NCBI RefSeq assembly: GCF_902506065.1
Contig: NZ_LR732912.1
Span: 3,240,848-3,304,847 of the forward strand
Length of the DNA: 64,000 bases
Origin: Arthrobacter sp. 9V
Lineage (GTDB): Bacteria; Actinomycetota; Actinomycetes; Actinomycetales; Micrococcaceae
Reading direction: 5' to 3'
How positions within the stretch are numbered: the stretch's first letter is position 1; every line of letters begins with the position of its first letter. A program made the translations under genes and the position numbers. The notes beneath the pieces were generated by a model. It saw nothing but the letters and a program-made list of their open reading frames with translations, had not been told where the DNA came from and ran no database searches. Shown here in pieces: positions 41,635-51,424 of this stretch.

Positions 41635-44295
41635 TCAGTGACGGACGGCAGCGCCCAGATCTTCGCGACGACGGATACCCAGTTTTGCGTAGCTCCGGTA
41701 CAAGTGACCTTCCACGGTCCGGACGGACACCATGAGTTTCTCGGCGATCTGACGGTCAGTCAGTCCTGAGACGGCCAAGGCCACAATGTCCTGTTCGCGC
41801 CGCGTCAGCGGCACTGACCGGTCCGCCTCGGTTTGAGGGTCGTGGACCAGGGCGTCGCCGAGGCTCGCCTCACTGACATCCCGCAGTACTGCTGCCTGCC
41901 TGGCCTCGGGGCGTTTGCCTTCGGCGTCGAAAGTCACAGCCGCTTGGTCGAACGCCACCGCGGCCGGTCCGGGCATTCCCGATGCCGCCAAGAGGTTGCC
42001 TGCGTTTACCAGGCCGTGGCCCTCGCCGCGCAATTGTGCCGCCGCCAACGATTGCCAGCCCGTTGCCCAGCTTCCTGCCATGGACTTCGCCGTTTCCTGG
42101 ATGGACTCCATGGCATGCACGTCCCCGAGCTCCGCCCTGAGCACCAGATTTTGCAGCAGAATTCCTGGTAGCCGGTGTAAATGGCCGGATTCCGCCAGGC
42201 TCTCCATCTTCTGCAGGCCGGTGCCTTTGGTGAGAAATTCCCGGCCGGCATGCCTGAACAGCTCGGCGAGGGCCTCCACATAAGCACCACCGCTGGCAGC
42301 GGCTGGCTGCTCACCCTCCAGTCGCCGGGCAAGCGTGGCATCGCCGGACCTGGCCGCCGCGTAGAACGCCAGGGCGGTTCCCAAGCCTCGCAACTGAAGC
42401 GGGTCCCTGAGCTGCAGGGCTTCGACCGCGGGCGTCAGCAACTCCGTTGCCTTCTCCAAGCGTCCCTGGCGCAGCAGTGACAGGCCTTTGAGCGCTTCAA
42501 TGTCGCCGCCGAAGTAGATGAGACCCCCGGCGGAACCGGCGGCGTAGCGTTCAAGCGCAGCCCCGGCCGCCTCCCATTCTCCGGATTCCAAGGCCGCAAG
42601 TGTGTAACGCAGCAGGACGAAGCAGCTGAAGTACAAAAGCTCGCGGGGATGCTCATCCAACAGCAGCAGGGCTTCGCGGCCGGCCTCCAAAGCCTCCACG
42701 GCTTGGCCCTCCACCGTCAGCAGCTCACACTGCATGGCGCGCAGGAATATCCGATTCATGGCAAGATCGGGGCCATCCGTTGCGAACTCTTCGGCAAAGC
42801 GATCCAGGCCTTCGCGGAGTTCCTCGTAGTGGCCGTCATTGGCAAGTGCCGCCAACTCCACAGCGCGCACGTGCCCTTCTACTTGCTGGAGCACAGGATC
42901 AGAGGACTCCCGCTCACGCATCAGGGCTTTGGCAGCGGTCCGGGCATCTGCCACAATCTCAGCCGATGAGTCCCCCGCAGCGTTGCGCGCGGCAGCCCAC
43001 AACAAGCCGGCGCCCAAGGGCCCTGATACGTCAGCTTCCAGGAACCCGGCGTCTTCCTCCAGAAGCCGGACGGCGCCGCGGTAGTCGCCGTCGTGGTAGT
43101 TGACCAGCGCCCTCACGGCGCGTGCGCGCGGTTGGAGCGCCTCCGAGCGGACTTTGGCGGCAGCCGCCAGCGCCAGCGGATGTTGGAGCGTCTTTGCGGC
43201 AAGGAAGGCTGCCTGCACCAGCCGTTCATCGTCGACGTCGGCACCACAGTCAAGGGCCCAGCTCACCATTCGCAGCAGTGCCTCGTCGGTGGACGGTTCC
43301 GCTGGCAGTTCCTGCACCATGCGTTGGCGGATCTGGAGGCTCCGGGCAGGCGAAACGATGCGTCGGAGCGCCTCGCTGTACATGGGGTGCCACATTTTCA
43401 GCGGCCCGCCGGGTCCGTTGACGGAGACCACCAGCCTGTTATCCATCAGCGCCCGTACAGTGTCCCTGCCTACCTGCGAATCCAGCACGGCGGCAGGGAC
43501 GGGTTCGGACAACGCAATGACGTACATCGCCTCCCGTTCGGCTTCGCTGGTCCGAAGGACCCTGTTGCGGACTACCTCGGCAAGGCGTTCGCCGCTGCCG
43601 GAGATGGCCCGCGTCAGCAGCCACACTCCGTTGCGGCGGACCAGGTTTCCGTCAGCTTTCGAGTCCTCAAGGAGGCAATGGAGCAGCAAGGGATTGCCTC
43701 CGGACATGGCGTGCAATACCTCCGCCGCACCAGACATGACCGCACCCCCGAGGGACTTTTCCGCCAGCTCAGTAACGGTTTCAGGTTCGAGCGGGTGGAG
43801 TTCCAGCCGCTCGGCCAGTCCGTCGTACCAGAGCTGTAGCAAGGCCGCCGGCAAGCCGGGCCTGGGCCTGCTGGTGGCTACCAGCCGCGCCCATCCTGCG
43901 GTGACCAGTTCGGCCAAAATCTGGGTGCTGCCTTCATCCAGGTCATGGGCATCGTCCACGATCAGCAGCAGGCGGGCACCTTCGCCGCCACGCCGTTTCT
44001 CGAACTGGGACCAGAACTCGCGGAGGATCGCCACGGGAGAGGTTGCTTGCTCCACGGGAAGATCCAGAAGATAAGGGGCCAGTACCCCGTAGGGAACGGC
44101 GGACAGGGCAGGGCTTCCATGAACCCGCATCACCACCATTTCGCCGGCCAGGCGTGCTGCAATTTCAGCGGCCAGGGCGGTCTTGCCAATCCCCGGATCG
44201 GCAACCAGAAGTACAGCCCCGGTGCCTTCCTGCCGCAGTATCTCCGTGGCCAGCTCCAGTTCGGCGTCCCGGCCTACAAGGTGCTCAGCCTGCAT
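41635..44295 (-). CDS. LuxR-type STAND ATPase transcriptional regulator (LAL)
   Basis: About 886 residues. Walker A VLLVADPGIGKTALAAE (about 28-44), Walker B LLLIVDDAHDLDEG (near 120), a long helical repeat domain (about 380-810) and a C-terminal LuxR helix-turn-helix: LTRREQDIVALAVSGLTDR followed by QIAEKLMVSVRTVEGHLYRS. Members of this group (MalT-like) bind a small ligand in the repeats, form oligomers with ATP and activate transcription. The ligand and targets are unknown. The ATG at 44295 is chosen over the TTG at 44301. It starts 41 bp after the stop of the next paralogue, probably in one operon. Confidence 0.88.
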   Translation of the reverse strand: MQAEHLVGRDAELELATEILRQEGTGAVLLVADPGIGKTALAAEIAARLAGEMVVMRVHGSPALSAVPYGVLAPYLLDLPVEQATSPVAILREFWSQFEKRRGGEGARLLLIVDDAHDLDEGSTQILAELVTAGWARLVATSRPRPGLPAALLQLWYDGLAERLELHPLEPETVTELAEKSLGGAVMSGAAEVLHAMSGGNPLLLHCLLEDSKADGNLVRRNGVWLLTRAISGSGERLAEVVRNRVLRTSEAEREAMYVIALSEPVPAAVLDSQVGRDTVRALMDNRLVVSVNGPGGPLKMWHPMYSEALRRIVSPARSLQIRQRMVQELPAEPSTDEALLRMVSWALDCGADVDDERLVQAAFLAAKTLQHPLALAAAAKVRSEALQPRARAVRALVNYHDGDYRGAVRLLEEDAGFLEADVSGPLGAGLLWAAARNAAGDSSAEIVADARTAAKALMRERESSDPVLQQVEGHVRAVELAALANDGHYEELREGLDRFAEEFATDGPDLAMNRIFLRAMQCELLTVEGQAVEALEAGREALLLLDEHPRELLYFSCFVLLRYTLAALESGEWEAAGAALERYAAGSAGGLIYFGGDIEALKGLSLLRQGRLEKATELLTPAVEALQLRDPLQLRGLGTALAFYAAARSGDATLARRLEGEQPAAASGGAYVEALAELFRHAGREFLTKGTGLQKMESLAESGHLHRLPGILLQNLVLRAELGDVHAMESIQETAKSMAGSWATGWQSLAAAQLRGEGHGLVNAGNLLAASGMPGPAAVAFDQAAVTFDAEGKRPEARQAAVLRDVSEASLGDALVHDPQTEADRSVPLTRREQDIVALAVSGLTDRQIAEKLMVSVRTVEGHLYRSYAKLGIRRREDLGAAVRH

Positions 44296-44336
44296 GGGCA
44301 ACCCGCGTCAGGGCTACGGAAGTTTCGCGCCTCGGT

Positions 44337-47069
44337 TCACAGCAGTCCATTGAGCTCGCCCCGAGACGATACGCCGAGCTTGGTGAACACCTGGTACAGA
44401 TGACCCTCTACAGTTCGCACAGACACCCCAATATCCATCGCGATTTCGCGGTTGCTGACACCCTTTCCCGCGAGTTTAGCAATTTGGCGTTCCCGTTCGG
44501 TCAGTACCGGCGCGTCGCTGCGCGGCTGAATCGGCAAGGCAGGGACGGAATGTTCCAAGCGTTCGAGCCGCAACTGGGCAGTTCGGGCCGCTGTAGTCTC
44601 GCCGGCGTCCCTGGCATAGTCCAGTGCCATGGCCACACATCGGGCTTCAACCACCAGCAGGTCCAGGGCGGCTGCGGCATCGGCAGCGGCCAGCAGCGAG
44701 CGGGAACTCTTGGTCAGGGCACCTCGCGCGAGGTCGCCGGAGATCTTGGCCAGTGGTCCTTGCCGACGCCCGGCAATCTCTTCCAAGAGCCGGTATTCCT
44801 CATCCGTACCTTCCACAGTGGCCCCGAACAGGTTGATGCCTGCTGTGGCGAACCGCTGCTGGTCAATATCGTTGTGTACCCGGGCCAACAGCCTTTGCTT
44901 CACGTCAGGGTCCCCCATCCATCGCCCGGCCATCTCTGCACAGAACTCCGCTACTGATTCGGAGAAGAACGTCCCCACTCCCCTGCATGTCCTGTAGAGA
45001 TCAAGGTACCGGCCGGCCTCCACGGAATTGCCCAATTGAGCATATGCAAAAGCGGTGGCGGCATAGGCAACCTTGTTCATGTTCATGCTGGGCCTGAGCT
45101 CAAGCTGGGCAACGGCTGATCGCAGGGGTTCAATGGCGCTGGCGGGCTTACCTGCGTAGGCAAATGCAAGCCCGACGCCCAGTTCAGTAAGTGCACCCCT
45201 GTATTGGAGGCGTGAGGATCCCGAGGGCGTGCGGCGCATGAGCTCTATGCATTTACGCCATTGCCCGGACAACAGGAGGACCAGGAACGCATGCCTGGCG
45301 AAGGATTCCTCCAATTGTGCCGGCCGGTCCGCGTCACCCAGATGACGTGAAACGGTTCGAGCAAGTTGTTGGGCCTCCAACTCCCTGCCCAGCATGCAGC
45401 GGGCCTCAATAAGAAAGAAGGAGCACTTGAGCCAGTGATCGAAGTCCTCTGCCGGATCCTTCGCCTGTTCAGCTTCCAAGTCCTCAATCATGGCCGCGTA
45501 CTCACCCATGAAGGTTTTGTACTCGTAATTGCAGAGCTGCAGGCGGTTGCGCGCCTTGGCCATGGCCCCTGCGGGATAGTCCCCCGCCTTGGCTTCGAGC
45601 GTCTCCAGTCCTGCGGCGATTACACCGGGCACCATCCCTGACCGGCCGTCGATCCAGGTCATTGCCTGGCATTTTGCTGCCGTCACTTCAGCGAATTCCA
45701 AAGGCTCCAAGTCCGCCAAGCGGGACTCGGACACCTCATCCAACGCCTGGGCCGCATGCAACGGCAGGTCCAGCATGAGATAGGCCGCGGCCTTCAGCCG
45801 CTGCCCGGGCACCCATTCGCTGTCCTTCGGATCCAAGGACAGGGTGCATTGGATGGCAAAGTTGGGGTCGTAGTCGTCCAACGCCGCCCGGCCGGCCGCA
45901 AGAGCGTGCGCGGGCGACGGTGCGGGCTCATCCTCGGAAGCATGCATCCATGCCGCGTAGCTCAAAAGGTCCTGCGGTGCCAAGGCATCCAACTTAGGCT
46001 CCGTTGGACCGTGCAGCATCAAGCGCAGCTCACGCAGGCGACGGGTGCTCAACCAGCCCCGGACCACCTCTCCCACATACGGGTCCCGGAGCGAAACCCA
46101 ATGTTCGCCGGTCCTTTCAATAGTCAGCAATGCCGACTCTTCCATGTCCACCAGGACGTCGGTGCCGAAGATCGCTGCGAGGTCCAACAATGGTGCGCGC
46201 TGCGCGCAAGCCAGGATTTCCACCACCGTCTTACTGGCCTGCGGTTCGCGCGCCAATCTGGAACGGACAAAGTCCTCCACTACCGTGGCGCCCTCAAGAC
46301 TAATCCGGTCGCGCAGTGTCCAGACGGAGTCGTTGAGGACAAGGTTGCCGGTATGCCGCTGCTCCTCGAGGAGCGCATGCAGGAGCATGGGGTTGCCGCC
46401 CACGGCGGAGTGCAGCGAACCAACCAGCGTTGAGGAAACATAGTGTCCAAGGACCGAGCCCAGGACTTGCTTGGTCTGTTCCTCGCTGAGGGTGTTCAGA
46501 TGAACCTCGCCCAGGCCTCCTTCGAGGACCAGCCGGTGGAAATCGGCCGGGAGGTCGCTGGCGCGTTGAACGGTGGCTATGACCTTGGCGGTACCCGTAG
46601 CCATGAGGTTCAGGAGCACCCCGGTGCTCATCGGATCCATCCCGCCGGCGTTGTCCACAATGAACACGGTCTCCCGGCCCGCAGCTTCTGTCCTGATCAG
46701 GTTGGTGACCGCGTGCAGAATTCCCGTGGGTGAGCCCACTGCACCCGATGGCAGGCGGGCCAGCAGAAACCCGAGGCATCCGTAGGGGGTTTGGCCGCTG
46801 GCTACAGTGTTTCGCAGCTGGAGGCTATGGACTTTGGGACCCAAGGAGGACACTACGGCCCTCGCCAGGCCTGACTTGCCGATTCCCCGCTCCCCGGTGA
46901 GGACCACTCCGTAGGAATCAGGTGACTCCAGGTACTTGCCCGCCTTGGACAAATCGTGGCTCCGGGCCAACAGGGACCATGTTTGACGGTCCGTTGGGCC
47001 GCCCATAAGATCGGGAGCCGCAGCCCTCGCTGCGCCTCCACCGCTCCTGTTTAGCAACTCCGCCGACAT
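44337..47069 (-). CDS. LuxR-type STAND ATPase transcriptional regulator (LAL)
   Basis: About 910 residues, first gene of the tandem. Walker A VVLTGERGIGKSGLARA (near 58-74), a weaker Walker B TVFIVDNAGGMDP in which the second acidic residue is Asn, a long helical repeat region, and a C-terminal LuxR helix-turn-helix (LTERERQIAKLAGKGVSNR, then EIAMDIGVSVRTVEGHLYQ). The altered Walker B may slow ATP hydrolysis and hold the protein in one state. The ATG at 47069 has AAGG 6 nt upstream; the ATG at 47075 overlaps that site and is less likely. Confidence 0.87.
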   Translation of the reverse strand: MSAELLNRSGGGAARAAAPDLMGGPTDRQTWSLLARSHDLSKAGKYLESPDSYGVVLTGERGIGKSGLARAVVSSLGPKVHSLQLRNTVASGQTPYGCLGFLLARLPSGAVGSPTGILHAVTNLIRTEAAGRETVFIVDNAGGMDPMSTGVLLNLMATGTAKVIATVQRASDLPADFHRLVLEGGLGEVHLNTLSEEQTKQVLGSVLGHYVSSTLVGSLHSAVGGNPMLLHALLEEQRHTGNLVLNDSVWTLRDRISLEGATVVEDFVRSRLAREPQASKTVVEILACAQRAPLLDLAAIFGTDVLVDMEESALLTIERTGEHWVSLRDPYVGEVVRGWLSTRRLRELRLMLHGPTEPKLDALAPQDLLSYAAWMHASEDEPAPSPAHALAAGRAALDDYDPNFAIQCTLSLDPKDSEWVPGQRLKAAAYLMLDLPLHAAQALDEVSESRLADLEPLEFAEVTAAKCQAMTWIDGRSGMVPGVIAAGLETLEAKAGDYPAGAMAKARNRLQLCNYEYKTFMGEYAAMIEDLEAEQAKDPAEDFDHWLKCSFFLIEARCMLGRELEAQQLARTVSRHLGDADRPAQLEESFARHAFLVLLLSGQWRKCIELMRRTPSGSSRLQYRGALTELGVGLAFAYAGKPASAIEPLRSAVAQLELRPSMNMNKVAYAATAFAYAQLGNSVEAGRYLDLYRTCRGVGTFFSESVAEFCAEMAGRWMGDPDVKQRLLARVHNDIDQQRFATAGINLFGATVEGTDEEYRLLEEIAGRRQGPLAKISGDLARGALTKSSRSLLAAADAAAALDLLVVEARCVAMALDYARDAGETTAARTAQLRLERLEHSVPALPIQPRSDAPVLTERERQIAKLAGKGVSNREIAMDIGVSVRTVEGHLYQVFTKLGVSSRGELNGLL

Positions 47070-47210
47070 TCGCATCCTTAGCTACACATTCGCGGCAGAC
47101 CCCCACCGCTTACCTGCGTACCATGCACACTACCTTCGGGCGCCCGCAGTTTGTAGGCCTAAAGGTCCTCGGGACCGTCAGGCTTTCATCAGGCTTTCCT
47201 CAAGATTTGC

Positions 47211-47795
47211 TCAAGATTTGGCGGGGTGATGTTTTTGCTGAGCAGCGAGCAGGCCCTGGTCCATGAGCAGTTCCACTGCGTCAGCCGCCTCGTCCAGAAG
47301 AAACGGCAGCTCCTTCTTCTCCGTGGTGGCGAAATCCCTGAGGACGTAATCGGCTGTTTCCATCCGTCCTGGCGGCCGGCCCACCCCTACCCTGACCCGC
47401 AGGTAATCCTTGGTGGCGAGTGCTTTGGAAATGTCCCGCAGGCCATTATGGCCACCCTCACCGCCGCCAAGTTTTAGCTTGACTGTGTTAAAAGGGATGT
47501 CGATCTCATCGTGAACGGCAATGACGTGGTCCGGCGCGATGTCGAAGAAGTTGCACAACCCCGCCACCGGCCCCCCGGAGACATTCATGTACGTCATGGG
47601 CTTGGCCAGGACTACGCGAGGACCGCCGATGCCCAGCCGCCCCTCAACCACCTGGGCGCGGGCCTTATGCACCTTGAACTTCCCACCCATGCGGGAAGCC
47701 AGCTCATCCAGCACCATTTGGCCAACATTGTGCCGGTTGTTGCTGTACTCACTGCCGGGGTTGCCGAGGCCAACAATCAGCCAGGTGTCAGTCAT
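47211..47795 (-). CDS. pth: Peptidyl-tRNA hydrolase
   Basis: A 194-residue Pth that frees tRNA from stalled peptidyl-tRNA. Motifs: LIVGLGNPGSEYSNNRHNVG with the catalytic His (about residue 22), KPMTYMNVSG, VHDEIDIPFNTVKLK with the catalytic Asp, and GGGEGGHNGLRDI. Normal length. It follows rplY after a strong terminator, as in other actinobacteria (prs-rplY-pth). Confidence 0.95.
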   Translation of the reverse strand: MTDTWLIVGLGNPGSEYSNNRHNVGQMVLDELASRMGGKFKVHKARAQVVEGRLGIGGPRVVLAKPMTYMNVSGGPVAGLCNFFDIAPDHVIAVHDEIDIPFNTVKLKLGGGEGGHNGLRDISKALATKDYLRVRVGVGRPPGRMETADYVLRDFATTEKKELPFLLDEAADAVELLMDQGLLAAQQKHHPAKS

Positions 47796-47854
47796 GGTCT
47801 CATCCTAGGGAGCGTGCGTAGATTCATCGGGAACAGGATTCGTCACTACAGCGC

Positions 47855-47899
47855 GGCAAAGAAGAAAGTGGCCGGGACCCCTAAGGGTGCCCGGCCACT
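47855..47899 (-). terminator. Rho-independent terminator of rplY
   Basis: The stem AGTGGCCGGG...CCCGGCCACT (47867-47899) pairs over 10 bp plus an inner ACCC/GGGT, and is followed on the minus strand by a T-rich run TTTCTTCTTT (47868 downward). It lies directly after the rplY stop and before pth. Confidence 0.85.
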
Positions 47900-47928
47900 C
47901 GTCGGCTTTAGCCTTGGCAGTCAGAAGA

Positions 47929-48504
47929 CTACTCGGCAGCAGCGTCCGTGGTCTCTTCTTCTTCCGAGCCAGCGGCTTCGGCGATACGAACTACCAAGGT
48001 GTCACCTTCGGTGAGGAGGGTGGAACCCTTCGGCAGGACGAGGTCCGAAGCGTGGATGCTCTCGCCGGCCTTGAGGCCATCGATGTTAACCTCGACGGCG
48101 GTGGGAACGTGGGTTGCTTCAGCTTCGAGGGAAACCGTGGTGGCTTCGAGGCTGGCAACAGCACCCGGAGCAACTTCACCGGAAACGTGGATCTGGATGT
48201 CGACGGTAACCTTCTCGCCGGCCTTCACGGTCTGGAGGTCAACGTGCTCGATGATCTGCTTTACGGGATCACGCTGGATGTCCTTGACGAGCGTGAGGTG
48301 CTGCTCGCCGTCGACGTCCACTGCGAGGAGGGCGTTGGAAACGCGCACAGCCAGCGTGGTGGCGCGGCCCGGCAGGTTGATGTGGATGGGCTCTGCGCCG
48401 TGACCGTAGATGACAGCCGGGATCTGGCCGGCCATGCGTGCACGGCGGGCGAAACCCTTGCCGAATTCGGTGCGCAGTTCTGCGGTGAGCTTCTGCTCAG
48501 ACAT
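47929..48504 (-). CDS. rplY: 50S ribosomal protein L25/general stress protein Ctc
   Basis: A 191-residue two-domain L25 of the TL5/CTC type: the 5S rRNA-binding N-terminal domain (LTAELRTEFGKGFARRARMAGQIPAVIYG) and a C-terminal beta domain ending in a glutamate-rich tail (AEAAGSEEEETTDAAAE). The ATG at 48504 has AAGGAGTACAC upstream. The 320 bp before it separate it from prs, which has its own terminator, so rplY probably has its own promoter. Confidence 0.94.
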   Translation of the reverse strand: MSEQKLTAELRTEFGKGFARRARMAGQIPAVIYGHGAEPIHINLPGRATTLAVRVSNALLAVDVDGEQHLTLVKDIQRDPVKQIIEHVDLQTVKAGEKVTVDIQIHVSGEVAPGAVASLEATTVSLEAEATHVPTAVEVNIDGLKAGESIHASDLVLPKGSTLLTEGDTLVVRIAEAAGSEEEETTDAAAE

Positions 48505-48765
48505 GTGTACTCCTTGATTACTGTGGAACCCGGAAAATCCGGGCTGGTCTATCAGCAAGGGCGGAGGTCTGGAGACCTTCTACGCCCGGCTGAGATCGGC
48601 CGCTGAGCAGCCGTTCCGCCTGTGTTGAAGGAGATGCAGACCCAGTCGATAACGGAGACCCGCAACCCTGATCCACAAAATGCGGACCGGATGTGCTCTC
48701 CCTCGCCAAGGTATCCCCAGAAGTTTACCAGCGCATGGTGCTCTTTCTGAAAACGGGCAAAGACA
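48505..48765 (-). promoter_or_regulatory. Upstream region of rplY
   Basis: About 260 bp between rplY and the prs terminator with no gene. It must hold the rplY promoter; I see only a weak TGATAGACC -10-like sequence near 48552 on the minus strand, and no clear structured leader. Confidence 0.35.
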
Positions 48766-48803
48766 ACGGGCCACCCGCACGCCCTAAGGCGGCGGATGGC
48801 CCG
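48766..48803 (-). terminator. Terminator of prs
   Basis: Read on the minus strand, CGGGCCATCCGC pairs with GCGGGTGGCCCG (12 bp, one G-U pair) with a further inner CGCC/GGCG stem, followed by TTGTCTTTG. It begins 22 bp after the prs stop. Confidence 0.75.
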
Positions 48804-48824
48804 CTGAAGTTCAGCAGCCCGGCG

Positions 48825-49805
48825 TCAGGCTTTGCCGTCGAACAGGCTGGTGACCGAACCGTCGTCGAACACTTCACGAATGGCGCGTGCGATCAAGGGT
48901 GCGATCGACAATACGGTCAACGACGGGAAACGCTTCTCTGCCGGAATGGGCAGGGTGTTGGTGACCACAACTTCACGGGCACCGGAATCCGCGAGGCGCT
49001 GCGCGGCGGGATCGGAGAAAACAGCGTGCGTGCAGGCGATGATGACGTCCTTGGCACCGGCGTTCTTCAGGACCTGGACGGCGCCGGAGATGGTTCCACC
49101 GGTGTCGATCATGTCGTCAATCAGGACACAGGTGCGGCCCTCAACCTGGCCAACAACGGTCTTGGAAACAGCTTGGTTGGGGACGGTGAGGTCGCGGCTC
49201 TTGTGCACAAACGCCAACGGAGCACCGCCCAGGCGCTCTGCCCACTGCTCGGCAACACGGACACGGCCGGTGTCAGGGGAAACAACGGTGATGTTGTCGG
49301 CCTCAACCTTGGTGCGGATGTAGTCAGCCAACAGCGGGATGGCCATCAGGTGGTCAACGGGGCCGTCGAAGAAGCCCTGGATCTGCGAGGTGTGCAGGTC
49401 AACGGACATGATGCGGTCCGCGCCGGCGGTCTTGTAAAGGTCGGCAACCAGTCGGGCGGAGATGGGCTCGCGGCCGCGGCCCTTCTTGTCCTGGCGGGAG
49501 TACGGGTAGAACGGAGAAACAACCGTGATCCTCTTGGCAGAAGCGCGCTTGAGGGAGTCGATCATGATCAACTGCTCCATGAGCCAGTTGTTCAACGGAG
49601 CCGGGTGGGCCTGGATGACGAAGGCATCAGTGCCTCGCACGCTCTCGGCTGAACGGACGTAGATTTCCCCGTTTGCGAAGTCGTAGGCGTCGATCGGCAG
49701 GAGTTCGGTCTCCAGCTCCTTCGCGATTTCCTGCGCCAGCTCCGGATGCGCCCTTCCGGCGGCGAGAATCAGTTTCTTCTCGCCGTGTGCGGTAATTTCG
49801 CTCAT
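48825..49805 (-). CDS. prs: Ribose-phosphate pyrophosphokinase
   Basis: A 326-residue PRPP synthetase that makes 5-phosphoribosyl-1-pyrophosphate from ribose-5-phosphate and ATP. Motifs: FYPYSRQDKKGRGREPISA, DLHTSQIQGFFD (Mg/ATP site), the flexible loop region HKSRDL and the PRPP loop VLIDDMIDTGGTI. The ATG at 49805 lies 2 bp after the glmU stop, so glmU-prs is one operon, as in many bacteria. An in-frame extension to 50132 lies inside glmU and is not used. Confidence 0.96.
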   Translation of the reverse strand: MSEITAHGEKKLILAAGRAHPELAQEIAKELETELLPIDAYDFANGEIYVRSAESVRGTDAFVIQAHPAPLNNWLMEQLIMIDSLKRASAKRITVVSPFYPYSRQDKKGRGREPISARLVADLYKTAGADRIMSVDLHTSQIQGFFDGPVDHLMAIPLLADYIRTKVEADNITVVSPDTGRVRVAEQWAERLGGAPLAFVHKSRDLTVPNQAVSKTVVGQVEGRTCVLIDDMIDTGGTISGAVQVLKNAGAKDVIIACTHAVFSDPAAQRLADSGAREVVVTNTLPIPAEKRFPSLTVLSIAPLIARAIREVFDDGSVTSLFDGKA

Positions 49806-49807
49806 GC

Positions 49808-51301
49808 CTATTTGCCCTCTTCTATGGTTGCCGGGGATTGTGAGGATGTGGAGGCGGGCGTCAGCTCGTGGGCGGCCTCGGCCAGCTTTGCAGAGTCGGT
49901 GCCCGGACGGTTGGCTATGACCCAACCTTCGGCGTTCCGCTGCGCGGCCAGGCTCAAGGCCAGGGCTCCCGCGGGAACGTCCTTGCGGATGACGGCCCCG
50001 GCGCCGCTGTAAGCACCGTCGCCAACCGTCACAGGAGCCACGAAGACCGTGTTCGAACCCGTTCGGACGCCCGAGCCGATTACTGTGCGGTGCTTCTTCT
50101 CGCCGTCGTAATTGGCGGTGATGTTGCCGCAACCGATGTTGGTGTCTTCGCCGATCTCAGCATCACCGGCATAACCCAGGTGGGACAGCTTGGAGCCACG
50201 GCCGATGGTGACGTTTTTGGTTTCGTAGAACGCGCCGATCTTGCCGGTCTCGCCAAGGACCGTACCTGGGCGGAGGTAGGTGAACGGTCCGACGCTTGCC
50301 TTGGCCCCGATCGTGGAGCCTGATCCGTGCGTGCGGATCACCTTGGCGCCTTCACCAACCTGAACATCAGTGAGGGTGGTGTCCGGACCCACGACGGCGT
50401 CGCGCGCCACAGTGGTGGAACCGTGCAGTTGGGTATTGGGCAGCAAGCGGACGTCTTCGTCAAGGGTGACGGTGGAGTCAATCCAGGTGGTGGCAGGGTC
50501 CACCACGGTCACGCCGGCGCGCATCCAGGACTCGATAATGCGGCGGTTGTGCTCGGCACCCAGGGCGGACAGCTGGATGCGATCGTTGGCGCCCTCAACC
50601 TGCCAGCGGTCTTCAGTCACGACGGCGGCCACCCGGCCGCCTGCCTCGCGGGCCAAGCCGAGGACGTCCGTCAGGTACATCTCGCCCTGTGCGTTATCAG
50701 TGGTGACCTTCGCCAGTGCAGTACGCAACACGGCGGCGTCGAAAGCGTAGATACCGGAGTTCACCTCACGGATGGAACGTTCGGTTTCGCTGGCATCCTT
50801 GTGCTCACGAATACCGGTGACGGTGCCGTCTTCGGCGCGGAGGATCCGGCCGTAGCCGGTTGCGTCATCCAGCAATGCGGTCAGCACGGTGACGGCGTTG
50901 CCTTCAGCCTCATGCGTGGCCACCAGTTCACCAAGAAGCTGGCCCGTCAGCAGCGGGACATCGCCGTACGTGACCACCACGGTGCCGGAAAGCTCAGTCT
51001 CGGCGTCCAAAGCGTTGAGCGCAACTTCCACTGCGCGGCCCGTGCCGGGAACATCGTCCTGGTCAACAATCAGAGCTTCAGGATCAAGGCCCGTGACGTG
51101 CTCGGCCACACGGTCACGCTCGTGGCGGACAACCAAAGCCAGCTTCAGCGGATTGATGGCCCGGGCGGCAAGAAGAGCGTGGCCAACCATGGAGCGGCCG
51201 CCGATTTCGTGGAGAATCTTGGGAGTCCGCGACTTCATGCGCGTTCCGGCACCTGCGGCCAAAACGATCACCGCTGCGGGACCGATGGTTTCGGGGCTCA
51301 C
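49808..51301 (-). CDS. glmU: Bifunctional UDP-GlcNAc pyrophosphorylase / GlcN-1-P acetyltransferase
   Basis: A 497-residue two-domain enzyme that acetylates glucosamine-1-phosphate and then makes UDP-GlcNAc for cell wall synthesis. The N-terminal nucleotidyltransferase has LAAGAGTRMKSRTPKIL, and VVVTYGDVPLLTG. The C-terminal half is a left-handed beta helix of hexapeptide repeats (VGPFTYLRPGT; GRGSKLSHLGYAGDAEIG; GCGNITANYDGEKKHRT). The GTG at 51301 has AAGGAG 9 nt upstream, which decides it over longer frames. Downstream of tRNA-Gln on the same strand. Confidence 0.96.
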   Translation of the reverse strand: MSPETIGPAAVIVLAAGAGTRMKSRTPKILHEIGGRSMVGHALLAARAINPLKLALVVRHERDRVAEHVTGLDPEALIVDQDDVPGTGRAVEVALNALDAETELSGTVVVTYGDVPLLTGQLLGELVATHEAEGNAVTVLTALLDDATGYGRILRAEDGTVTGIREHKDASETERSIREVNSGIYAFDAAVLRTALAKVTTDNAQGEMYLTDVLGLAREAGGRVAAVVTEDRWQVEGANDRIQLSALGAEHNRRIIESWMRAGVTVVDPATTWIDSTVTLDEDVRLLPNTQLHGSTTVARDAVVGPDTTLTDVQVGEGAKVIRTHGSGSTIGAKASVGPFTYLRPGTVLGETGKIGAFYETKNVTIGRGSKLSHLGYAGDAEIGEDTNIGCGNITANYDGEKKHRTVIGSGVRTGSNTVFVAPVTVGDGAYSGAGAVIRKDVPAGALALSLAAQRNAEGWVIANRPGTDSAKLAEAAHELTPASTSSQSPATIEEGK

Positions 51302-51424
51302 GTACTGGCTCTCCTTGCTCGGTATGTCCCGGGTAACCCGGCTTCGGAATGCTGCCATCCAACAATGGACCCAGGCACCATGAGAGCCGCTACAGGTACA
51401 GAGAAGGAGCGCATTTTCCGACCG

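Noticed and set aside
47076..47210. GTACTC motif upstream of the first STAND gene, to match the 41166-41634 region
   Set aside because: Only an unconvincing TGGTACGC is present on the minus strand; no repeat array.
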